From: Gibbula magus
Taxonomy: Eukaryota > Mollusca > Gastropoda > Trochida > Trochidae
NCBI GenBank assembly: GCA_936450465.1
Contig: OW388289.1
Location: 72,848,420 to 72,912,419, forward strand
DNA: 64,000 nucleotides
Reading direction: 5' to 3'
Both the position numbers and the translations under genes were made by a program. Below the pieces are notes generated by a model that was not told where the DNA came from, searched no databases, and was given only the letters and a program-made list of their open reading frames with translations. Shown in pieces: positions 48,601 through 59,002 of the stretch. Each line of letters opens with the position of its first letter. The stretch's first letter is position 1.

Positions 48601-49732
48601 TTGTGGGAACCAAATTCACTTGATATTCCTGTTGATCCGGTTATGCCCAGAGCTACCTGTTTGACATTGACTGTTTTTCAATGATGCATAAACGGAAATA
48701 TTCCTCTCGCTTACTAAATTATACGTCGGCCGTACTGTCCTATTCAACATTGTATGAACTTCATAGTTATAAATCTGATAAATTCCTAAATTGATGACCG
48801 GAAATCTCCCTAGACTATTGTATAGCAATACTATCAATATTCGACCGACATGAACGTAATATGAGAAGGATAAAACATTACCCGCGGGCATTTTTTAAAA
48901 GTCAGCCCGATTCTCGCGGGAATTGTCAACGAGCCGAAGGTGCAAGGTGTGATCAAGGTGCTTTCAATTCCTTATGTAAAGATGCTTAATAATTATATTT
49001 CAAGATTTTCAAATGTAATAGGATGGAATTGTAGATGCTGTCGATATATAAATAGATGTCATTATTACCTAGGTGAGACGTTATGGAACACAAACAATTA
49101 TATTCTATCTGCATTTAAATATTAGAATTGCAATGTTTTTTTTTGTTTTTTTTTAATGAAGTAACATTTCAAATCGCAAAAATAGCCGTGGATATTACTA
49201 TATCTCCGTAGTATACAAACTCAGCCCTCTATTTTCAGCCAAGGGGCTAGCTAAAATTTCATTCATTCAAATAACTGTTGTATTGTTTAACAGCTACCCA
49301 ATTGAGTGTGTGTTAAGTTGTTACTTCTGTTCACAGATAAGAGATTGACATATTTTATACTTCCTTGTTTGAATCGTGGCATGTCTCATGATTTATATAG
49401 AATCGAACTGACGTATTAAGCATAGCAAACACGCCCGTCCGAGCATGGTACAGTGGGCTATCCTGGTTTGGAGATGAACGTGTATATAATAGTGTATAAT
49501 AGGGTTGTGTATCCTGAAGTACACTGACGCATCGTCACATTCATATTCATCCCTTATTTATGGTTGTGAATAACACTTTCAAAGAATTATTCTGCGTTCG
49601 TGGTTAAGGAAATAATATGGAGTTAATCCTGGGGAATCGTTACGCCGTGCTCAAGCGGATACGAATTGATTCAAAGGCAGTAGGCCTATTGCACACACTC
49701 TTCTACTAAAACACAGCAAACTGTCGTACACA
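45633..49732. other. Gene-poor spacer with HINE-type fragments
   Basis: It contains HINE-type pieces: a GAGCTACAGAG terminus and GGGCCTTTAAGGCC hairpin at about 46590-46640, and a further terminus at about 46929-46956. There is a self-complementary GCCCGAAAGGCC motif near 46199 and a 66-codon protein-like open frame at 47042-47242 that I could not identify. A GACA microsatellite is at about 47896-47908. No confident gene. Confidence 0.5.
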
Positions 49733-52700
49733 ATGTCACTGCTAACCGTCAAGAAAGATGCCATGACAGGTCAGTTTGTTTTAAAATCATACGAGCTCGT
49801 TTAACTAATTGAAGCTATGACACCCTTACCTTGCCCGACACTTATGAACATTATAAATATACCGTATTCGTGTTTTGAGAGGATAGAGGATTTGATGATT
49901 TTGAGAAAGGGAGGATCAGGTGTTACTGTAGCCCAGCCTTGGCTGTAATGTTATGTAATAGGAGCTAAGGTTTCTGTTAATGTAAGAGGCCAAGCTCAGT
50001 TAAAGTTACAACTTAGTGAGGTACTGTAGACAACTGCATGTTTGTTAAGCATTTGAAGGATTGGTTCAACGGTTAAGAATTGTTTTTTCTTGCAGTTGAT
50101 GAGAACACGCTTTTATGGCTTTAATTAATAGACCTTGTCTAAGCTATTTCAAGTATATGCTTCTCTCTGTATTGACAGCAAAACCTGTTGAACTTAGTCA
50201 ATTTGTCCAAACCAAATTTTGTGTTTATATATGTATAGTAGCTATAGTACCTGATGAGCGACAGAGCCCATGGCTCTATTTTTAAACACTATGACCATTG
50301 AATTTGGCAGAGAACGCTTTTTCTGGAAATATTAACCTTGGTCCTAATTTTGATTGGTCAGCCATATGCCTTTAATATGTGTCAAACGTCCGTTATACTG
50401 ATGTCATAACTTTTGACCTTGTGACTTTGATCTGTGTTGGATACATTTTCTGAAATTTTAGTCATGGCCATAACTTCTGATTGGTCTGTTAAAGGCCTTT
50501 GATACTTGACATTTGTATTCCATGTCATCAGATCATTCATTTAAAATACAAATAAGGATATACAAGATCTTACTTAGAGGATTCGCTGTGCTTCGATTGC
50601 TGTGCTATAAGAGCACTCTTGGTTTAACTTCGAAAGTAGATACGATACCGACGTAAGCGTGAGGCTTCGAATTTAAATACCAACGCTATCGATTGACTGC
50701 TCTATTCAGGTCGATAGGGATCTTCACAATTCTCCAGAAATCGCCTGATCTCGTCAAACCGGATACGCCTTATAGATAAAATATGTATTGAATGGTTCAT
50801 AGTGAAAACGGGAAATAAATCAGCTTAAATAAACTCTTTCAAATATAACTTTCCTGTAAAATGACGGAAGCACTTTCGATGTTATAAAAATATTGAATGA
50901 GATATTGAGAGTTCATTTGTTCATCGTTTTTCTCACTTCTCCATTACCGGTGTTCATTTTCATTTCATTCACATTTCAGATGAAGACATGCGACGCTCAT
51001 CAACGGGAAGCAGTTTGTCCAGTATCTCGGATACCGTAGAATGTGTTTCAACTCCGGACACTGTCAGTCTTACCTCTGGCGATAGTATCTCTATAACGGA
51101 CAGTGTCGGTCCATCCGCTGATAAAACAGTGTCAAATCCTGACAATGTTGATGAAACATCTGTTGAAAGTGCGTGTATCGCGGACAATGTGAGTCTAACT
51201 TCTGGTGAAAGTAGCGAGCAGGTTGACGCCAGGACACCATCGTCTAGCAACGACAACCTCCAGACAACGTCCAGCGACACCGATGTCTCTACAGTAGACG
51301 ACCGAGAAAGTGCGGTTGTGAGTCAGAGACGTCGAGCCGAGTCACGGGCTGACAGTTACCCGACGTTAGATGACGTCCAGAAACTCCTGACGTGTATCGC
51401 CTGTAACGAAACGTATGACAAGCCAAAGCTTCTTGTTTGTCTCCATTCGATCTGCAGAAAGTGTGTGCAGACGTACAGAGAGAACGGTGCTGACTATGTA
51501 ATCTGCAGCTACTGTCGCACCTGTCAGCCGATGCCCCCTGGCGGCCCTGAAGGACTTACACCAAGTTACACCCATGAAGACTTGCTCAACATTCAAGCCC
51601 GGTCTTTAGCTCAACCTGAATTCTGCCAGGCGTGCGAAAAATCTGTCACTCCAGAATTCTTTTGCACATCATGCAACGTGGCAATCTGCAAACCGTGCCA
51701 AGTAGCACATTCCAACCTGCGAGTCACAAGAAACCATACAGTGATACCATTAAGTCAAGCTAACGAAACACCTCTGTGTATATACGCGGGTAACAGGGAG
51801 GTTCTGTGCAAGGAACATCAGGAAGAGATTGCTTACCGCTGTGTGCCTTGTGGACTATTCATCTGTCATACTGACAGAGACGATTTCCATGAAGACCACG
51901 AAGTCGAAACCGTCGCAGAGGTGAGACACAAAATGAAGAGAAACGCTGCCGAACTTGAACGGAAGGTAAAACAAAGTATCCTTTCTTCCAAATCTGCGGA
52001 AACACTGTCCAGGTGTCGGCGGGAGAAGTTACACGAGAAGTTCAGCGCCATTGAGGATAGAATAGACAGAGCTCTAGGAGACATTGAGAGTCTAATGCGT
52101 CACGCCGCCTCCGATCTCAAGAAACAGTTGCAGGAAAAACAGAGGGAGGAAGAGCAAAGGATTGATGACGTCATCAAAGATGCCGAGGACCGTCTTCACT
52201 CGTCCTACCACCTCAGACGCATGCTTCTCTCCGTGACAAAAGAATCCAATGATCTGGATGCTCTAACCTTTGTGTCCTATTGTGAACAGAAATATCAGGA
52301 TTCGCGAAACAGTGGCCTCGGTAACAAAATGCTGGACTCTGATATTCTGTTTGTAAAAAACCAAAACATCAGCCAACTCAGTGTATCACCATCGGTCGGG
52401 GAGTTAAGAGAGATAGGCAGATATCCATCATTTGGGACAGTAAAGGTAATTGCTTCATTCGATGCCATTGGCCACATTTCTGGAATGGCTTTAAGTAAGT
52501 ATCGCGAGGTCGTCTGTACCTCGTTTCAAGGAAGACAATGCGTGATGTATGACAAGATGGGGAGGGAGATACGAGATCTCAGTTCTCAAATGGTCCGACC
52601 ATGGGACGTTGCTTTCACTGAACAGGGGACCTTCGTGGTGACCGACTGCGGAGACACGCTAGGTCACGGGTCCGTGAAGATGTTCAGCCCGGCAGGAACA

Positions 52701-53213
52701 TTCCTCAAGATGGTCGTGCCAAACATCAAGTCGCCAGCAGGCGTCACTCTGGACTCTTCTGGCCGCCTGTATCTCTGTGACGAACACGAGACCAACGTCA
52801 GAGTGATGTTCCTTGATGGTACAATCATCGGCCAGCTGAGGACCTGGAATGACGAGTACCTTTTCCACTGTCCAATCTTCATCGACGTGAACATCAACAA
52901 CGATGTGATAGTGTGTGACGACCACAGGAGTGTGAAGATCTTGTCTCCTGTCGGTCAGCTCAGAGAGAAGTACGACGTTGACTCTCGCAGTGATTTGCAG
53001 ATGGTGTTCGTGGACAAGTACGGGCAGATAATCGTGGTGGACAGCGCCTTGAACGGACTACATGTTCTCACCGCTAGTGGACGACTGCGACGCTTCGTCT
53101 CTCTGTCTGACGTCAATGGACTGTCCAACATCAGCTGTGCGTGTACGACCTCTTCTGGACACGTCATGGTGGCGGGCAACTCCAGAATAGTCATCCTCGA
53201 TCTCTTTAGCTAA
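49733..53213 (+). CDS. TRIM-NHL protein (RING, two B-boxes, coiled coil, NHL-like beta-propeller)
   Basis: Exon 1 is 49733-49769 (MSLLTVKKDAMT) and exon 2 is 50980-53213, joined in phase 1 to give 756 aa. The junction is G|GTCAGT and TTTCAG|AT. Residues 1-140 are an acidic, Ser/Thr-rich extension with imperfect repeats. A C3HC4 RING spans 151-191 (C151, C154, C166, H168, C171, C174, C188, C191). B-boxes lie at about 228-265 and 289-318. A coiled coil runs about 325-430. A six-bladed NHL-type propeller is inferred at about 500-755 from repeated hydrophobic-strand segments such as GTFVVTDCGD and SGRLYLCDEH. The family has E3 ubiquitin ligase and RNA-binding members (TRIM2/3/56/71-like), found expanded in bivalves. 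The exact orthologue is not assignable. Confidence 0.93.
49770..50979 (+). other. Intron 1 of the TRIM-NHL gene with a HINE-type terminus
   Basis: A 1.2-kb intron with donor GTCAGT and acceptor TTTCATTCACATTTCAG. It includes the sequence CCTGATGAGCGACAGAGCCC followed by ATGGCTCTATTTTT (about 50251-50284), the terminus shared with pearl/HINE-like elements in this window, and downstream CATAACTTCTGATTGG-type repeat sequence to about 50530. Confidence 0.65.
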
Positions 53214-53661
53214 ATTAAGACTGAACATGTAGAAAAACAATTTGAACCCTGGTAATAATACTTGATTATACAGAAAGACTTTGCTTCAGACAAGGTACAG
53301 AAAATCACTGAAAGTCATTATTTCCAGGGGGAAGTTTCGTACTTTATTCGGCTGATTCGTAAGATGCATGTTCAAGCAAAACATTTTAAAACAGCATGAA
53401 TGACAAATTCTACTGCATTGTTACACACGTTTCTAGCCTACTCTTTGACCCAACGCCAAGTCAATAATCATTGACGTGGGTAATGGAAACATTTCCTGCT
53501 CAAGGTTACGTTACTGTGGTAGACAGACTGATGTTATGATTTGAAGCAGTTTCAACTTTCAAATTGTGTTTTTGTTCTTACTGGATATATACTAAGTCAT
53601 CTTGAATTTTAATATCTGAATTGTGATCTTTTGTTTTTAAATAATGGCCCTGATGTATGAT

Positions 53662-54738
53662 AAAAATAGAGCCATGGGCTCTGTAGCTCATCAGTATTTC
53701 ATTGATTTATTATCTAAGGTTGAATATCTAAGTTATCTCAAGTAATACATTGTTAACAAGTAAAATAATATGGGTTTTAGATCATGACCCCTGTGACCCA
53801 CATTTGGAGTCACAGGGTCACCAATCCTACAATTAAGAATCACCTTTGACCAAAGAATCTCTACACAACATTTCACCTTTCTAGAGCTTTACATATAAAC
53901 TGTAGAAGATGAAAATAGGTTTTTGTGTCATGACCCGTGACCTAGATTGGGGTCACAGGGTCACGAAATCTACAATTTAGAATCCCCGTTGGCCAAGTAG
54001 TCTGCACACAACTTTTCAGCTCTCTAGACCTTTTTGAACTGGAGAAGAAGATGAAAATAGGTTTTTAAACATGTGACCCCTGTGACCCCATTTGGGGTCA
54101 TGGGGTCATGAAATCTACAATTTAGAATCCCCATTGACCATGGAGTCTGCACACAACTTTTCAGCTCTCTAGACATTTTGGAACTGGAGAAGAAGATGAA
54201 AATAGGTTTTTAAACATGTGACCCCTGTAACCCCATTTGGGGTCATGGGGTCAAGAAATCTACAATTAAGAATCCCCATTGGCCAAGGAGTCTGCACACA
54301 ACTTTTCAGCTCTCTAGACCTTTTGGAACTGAAGAAGAAGATGAAAATAGGTTTATAAACATGTGACCCCTGTGACCCCATTTGGGGTCATGGGGTCACG
54401 AAATCTACAATTTAGAATCCCCATTGGCCAAGTAGTCTGCACACAACTTTTCAGCTCTCTAGACCTTTTGGAACTGGAGAAGAAGATGAAAATAGGTTTT
54501 TAAACATGTGACCCCTGTGACCCCATTTGGGGTCATGGGGTCACGAAATCTACAATTTAGAATCCCCATTTGCCAAGGAGTCTGCACATAAATTTTCAGC
54601 TCTGTGGAGTTATTGGTTCTGGAGAAGAAGTCGAAAAAGTGAAAAGTTTACGGACGGATGGACGGACGGACGGACGGACGCCGGACGCCATGCCATGCCA
54701 TAAGCCCATCGGGCCTTTCAGGCCTGATGAGCTAAAAA
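53662..54738 (+). mobile_element. Pearl/HINE-like element, six-unit 145-bp tandem core
   Basis: It opens AAAAATAGAGCCATGGGCTC then TGTAGCTCATCAG. A tandem core follows with TCTACAATTTAGAATCCCC at 53969, 54114, 54259, 54404 and 54549, exactly 145 bp apart, plus an older unit at about 53826. A GGAC microsatellite (about 54652-54680) comes next, and the element ends with hairpin GGGCCTTTCAGGCC and TGATGAGCTAAAAA. Both termini share AGCTCATCAG in inverted form. This architecture matches pearl elements and other Helitron-derived HINEs. It is non-coding and begins about 450 bp downstream of the TRIM-NHL stop. Confidence 0.85.
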
Positions 54739-55359
54739 TCAAATTGAATCTCTTCTTTTCGATCAGTAGTGTTATCTTAGTTGCAGTTCATCGTGGTCAT
54801 TAACCTATGCTTAAATACCAATAAAATACACAATGCAGACCATTCGTATTATATAATTCAATATAAAATATTCTAATATGTGAGTTACAATAGACTAAGA
54901 CACATATTTAGTCCAGGAATTAAAAACAAATATTCATTGTACCTTCATCTATGCAATTTACTTATCTATATTCCCTAAAACTATCAAGTGTAACTAAACA
55001 CTTGATGGATGAGGGAGGCCCTGGAATATTAAAGACTCTTATTCCATACACAATAACGATGCAGGATTAATAGTTCATGTAAATCATAGGTTAGTACTAT
55101 CTGTACCAAACATAAGATTCATTTGTTGTATAATCTGGGACATCGTCCCTTTCTGTACTATAAACCCTTCAGTACACGGTAAAGATAATGGGGCCGAGTT
55201 ACTTAGTCTAGATACATGTGATCAAAGCACCGCATCTTCGGTGCTTTAGGTGGGGATCAATTTTAATGGACTTCGCCTTATAACCTTGAGAACATTGTGA
55301 TAACGTTGACATCACATGCGGTAATATTTCCTCGTGTCCAAGATCACCTAAAGCGACGT
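54739..55359. other. No gene seen
   Basis: AT-rich spacer. A CACCGCATCTTCGGTG palindrome occurs at about 55228-55243, possibly a short hairpin. No ORF of note. Confidence 0.4.
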
Positions 55360-55770
55360 AAAGTATTTTGTTGGGAGTTACATGTACATTTAAAATTTTA
55401 GCAATGATATTATGGTGTTATTTTATCGAGAAGAACTGACTACGACTCAAAATTACCACTTGAATGCTAAGCGGTTCAGTATAGTGACGATATACAAGTG
55501 TAAAATCGTGATATTTGTTTTACCGAAATCAGCACAATATACCGCGACTGTCTCGTTTTAATTGGTCAAACGTAAATTTGAAACTTATCTATAGCAAACA
55601 AGAAGACAAATTTGGGTTGATTGTGTTAAATAAGTCATACAAGTATACATGTAAATGGGAGATGTGCTTTCGGCTTCTGCGCATATCCAACGGATTTCCA
55701 TACATTTGGCATTTTGATATGAGTATTTCAGACATCATTTCAGTAAATGGAGTGAGATTGATTTGAACTT
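55360..55770 (+). mobile_element. Diverged copy of MITE family A
   Basis: Block order follows the 32161 copy: TAAAGTATTTTGTTGGGAG, TTATCGAGAAGAACTGACTA, TAGTGACGATATAC, TTGGTCAAACGTAAATTTG and GACAAATTTGGGTTGAT. Ends are eroded. The 83-codon frame at 55515-55766 falls inside it and is not a gene. Confidence 0.7.
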
Positions 55771-56296
55771 ACACCAGGATGTATATGTTGACACGTATCG
55801 AAGTCAAATGAAATGAAATGAAAGGTACTCGATGTCATTTTAAAGATTTAGAGCACATTTGCATACGTATAGAACCTTCGAAAGTAAATATCAACATCAG
55901 AACTGTTAGAATTGTGTCCCTATATGTGAATCAATAATGGAAATATAACGCATCAGAAACCTTGTTGGTTAGCTAGGTTCAAATCCGCTTTCAATGACCA
56001 TTTGAAAGTAAAATGTTAGGATCGTTTTTGAAAAACGATACTTTTTTAATAATTCAAAAAGTTATTAATATTATAACTTATTAAAAAAAATAAAAGCTTC
56101 ATACGCAAGGATATTTCGATTGATAAAGTTGTTTGAAAAGCATTGTGTGAAAGGCTGCGTTATAATGTGATGGATCTGTTCGATTAAGCCCTCTTTATGT
56201 GAAATGTCCTAGATTCCTCTACAACAGAAACGGACCAAGACTGACAGAAAGTAACAGAAATGTCTGCCTCGAATACACTCACTGAGTTGTCCTAGG

Positions 56297-56811
56297 TTAA
56301 AGGTGCATCCATTGTGTTTCATAAAATTTTATTTGGCTTTAATACGTTCCAACACACCATATGTGATGTTTACAATACAAACAAATTCACTTTACAAACA
56401 AATTCACTTAGCTTGCATATTCATCCCCAATCGCCAAACATATCATAATTACTAGTTTCCAATTAAAATCGAGTAACATCATTATGCATGTGCAGAAACC
56501 GAAAGTGCACGTCCTATTTACATGCACAATAGTTATATGACCTATTGAACATTATCAACCCAAATTTGTTATTTTGTCTGGTGTAAATAAGATTCCAAAA
56601 TTACGTTTGACTCATTGGCGCGCGCCACACGCGGTGCACTGTCCGGTTTTCGATCAGAAATCACTACTTTTACCTTCATATCGTCAATATACTAAGTCGA
56701 GTATCATTAAAATGGTTGTTTTCGGTAACAGTTGGTACTTCTCGATAAAATAAGACCATTTATAACGTTTGTCATATTTGACCCCCAACAACACAATGGA
56801 TGTACCTTTAA
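56297..56811 (-). mobile_element. TTAA-ended MITE family A, full-length 515-bp copy, inverted
   Basis: It begins TTAAAGGTGCATCCATTGTG and ends AACACAATGGATGTACCTTTAA (last 20 bases quoted in part), with near-perfect inverted termini. The interior is the reverse complement of the copy at 32161-32658. An 18-bp local duplication (ACAAACAAATTCACTT) is present near 56380. It is the best preserved minus-strand copy. Confidence 0.88.
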
Positions 56812-59002
56812 TTGTCACCAGTTTCTAATTTGAAGAGAAAAACATGAATATGTTAATTGCATCCTTGTGTCAAAACGGAAAAATTATTTAATGTGATTGC
56901 CGAGTGAAACTTCCTTTACAACTAGTACTAAATATCCTGTATGTATTGCGTTTGAATTAGTATAACGCTAAAGGAACTGCATACTTTTATTTTTGTCGTG
57001 TCATGCACAGACCTCGTGTCAATGTAATAACGGTGCAAAAAATAGATCAATAAATGTTGAATAGATATGATTAAGTCTTAGTTTATCATTTGAAGTCAGG
57101 GGAAATCTCAATACCTTTTTTTTGCAGTGTCTTAAACGACTCCAGGGCGGTATTTATAAAGATTCTTAGAATTTCAATTTAGCTTTTAAATACCTTAAAT
57201 AATTTTTAGTTAAAAGTTTCTCATTATGTCTTTCCAGTATCCAGTAACAAGTCACATTTTGTCCTTACTTTTTGAAATCGCGGGGTTGTGTATTTTCGTT
57301 ATTGGTTATAAAATTCCATACATGGGCTTTGCTTTACTTTCTCAGATTGATATGTGTGAAAGTGTCCATAAACAATCGTGACGTTATAATATTTCCCTGT
57401 CTTATCCCATCTTTCATTTTTACGTAATAAAGTGTTCATTTTAACAAGCTTGTTATATAAGTGTATGGTAATATCCCGGATACGTGTCATTTCATCAAAT
57501 ACCTGATGTATTCATCAAACATGTGACATAATTAATCAAATACGTTATGTGGTTATGTGTGAAGAAATTTTGGTCTTTTCATGTTATGTGATAGAATCCA
57601 ACATGAGACATTATTATGTGAGCATATTTTCCCAGCGATCTGATTGGCCATCACGTGACCGTCGACAGAAAAGCATATTGACTCCAGCCCGAGTCCGACC
57701 AAAAGCAATATTGACTTGAGTGACGTCAAATGATTGTTGCATGACGTTAAACGATTATTACATGACGTCATGCTATTGTAACCATGACGTCATCTGACCG
57801 TAGTCCCAGCTGTTCAAACCAAAATACATGTTTTTTTTTCGTTCCCGTGTCAAATACATAATAAAACAATTATGGACTGGTGATTCGGTCAATACCTGTT
57901 TTTATGGACCCGAGAAAACAATATTGACCGCGGACTTCGTAATATATAACGTATCTGGCGTTTATTTTAACATTTAATGCAAAAGTTTACAGTTGGTTTT
58001 ATCCTATGAGTAAGACATTTCTCTTTGGAGACGGCTACTAGACCGGCCGGTATTCTATGTGTGTTCTACAACCATGAATGTGCATTAGGTATCTCACGAA
58101 ATGCAACGTATCAAAGGGCAAGAATGTTTGTAATGATGGTCAAATATTTGTTTGTCTATTTTGAGCTAATTTCTCTCGAGTTTGGCTTTAGAGATAACCA
58201 ATTTTCCAGACCTCCTTCAGCCTTTGCATCTATACGAGACCGCGTCTATTAATTATTTGGCAATAAATTCGAGACCCGGCGCCTTCAACTTTAGTTTATT
58301 TATTGAAATGTTATTTTGGACTCTCTTATACATCGCACCTATTGCATTAAAGAAGTTGACTTTCCATAAAACTTTTTCGCCTTCACTCTGATAAATTAAT
58401 CGGTAAAACTAAATTTACTTCAGGACTTAGATGGCGGAAACATCTGAAACTGAGATCAGAAAATGATTTCAGTAGAAATATTTCCAAAACATGATACAAT
58501 ATCATGGTTGATACATATGTTTATGTCAGATTAATTTACATTAAAGTAACAATGTTTGCATATCATGAAAACAACATGAAAATCAACAATACAATATTTC
58601 AAGCATATGGTTTTGGACTAGAATGGATTTCTGAATAATTTAAGCCTTTTTCAGAGCGTTGAGCGGTAAGCAGGAGTGATAGGTGGATACATCCAAAGAG
58701 CAATATTAATCAAACAACGTAAGTCTGTAAACTTAGTTTTAACTTATTGTCTGAAAAATACCACCCCAGACAAGTTGTAGATAAAATTCATAACTCTCAG
58801 ACTCCTGAAACTTGTAAGTATATATACATAACGTCACTGAGACCAAACAAATGGACAAATGGCGCCGATGTTAAATTAATTTGTTCTTCACTATCCATGT
58901 TATATCCATGTTAATACTTCCTTCCTGTTAGAGCATAGACTCGTTCTTGAACAAATTCACCATCACCAATATCCCTTCATATCAAAAGAAACATATTGAA
59001 TA
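56812..59002. other. Spacer with CRE-like cluster; no gene seen
   Basis: About 2.2 kb between the MITE and the 3' end of MTHFS. It contains four TGACGTMA-type sites in 80 bp (57720-57795). ORFs of up to 75 codons are present but none looks coding. The MTHFS 3' UTR is expected at its right edge, although no clear AATAAA was found on the minus strand close to the stop. Confidence 0.5.
57720..57795. promoter_or_regulatory. Cluster of CRE-like TGACGTCA motifs
   Basis: TGACGTCA occurs near 57721, 57763 and 57783, and TGACGTTA near 57742, spaced by about 20 bp and separated by ATTGTTGCA or ATTATTACA phrases. It may be a short degenerate tandem repeat rather than a functional enhancer. The nearest gene is MTHFS, 1.2 kb away at its 3' end. 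Confidence 0.4.

Noticed and set aside
52659..53240. Minus-strand frames over the NHL region
   Set aside because: Shadows of the TRIM-NHL coding exon, which has clear domains and splice sites.
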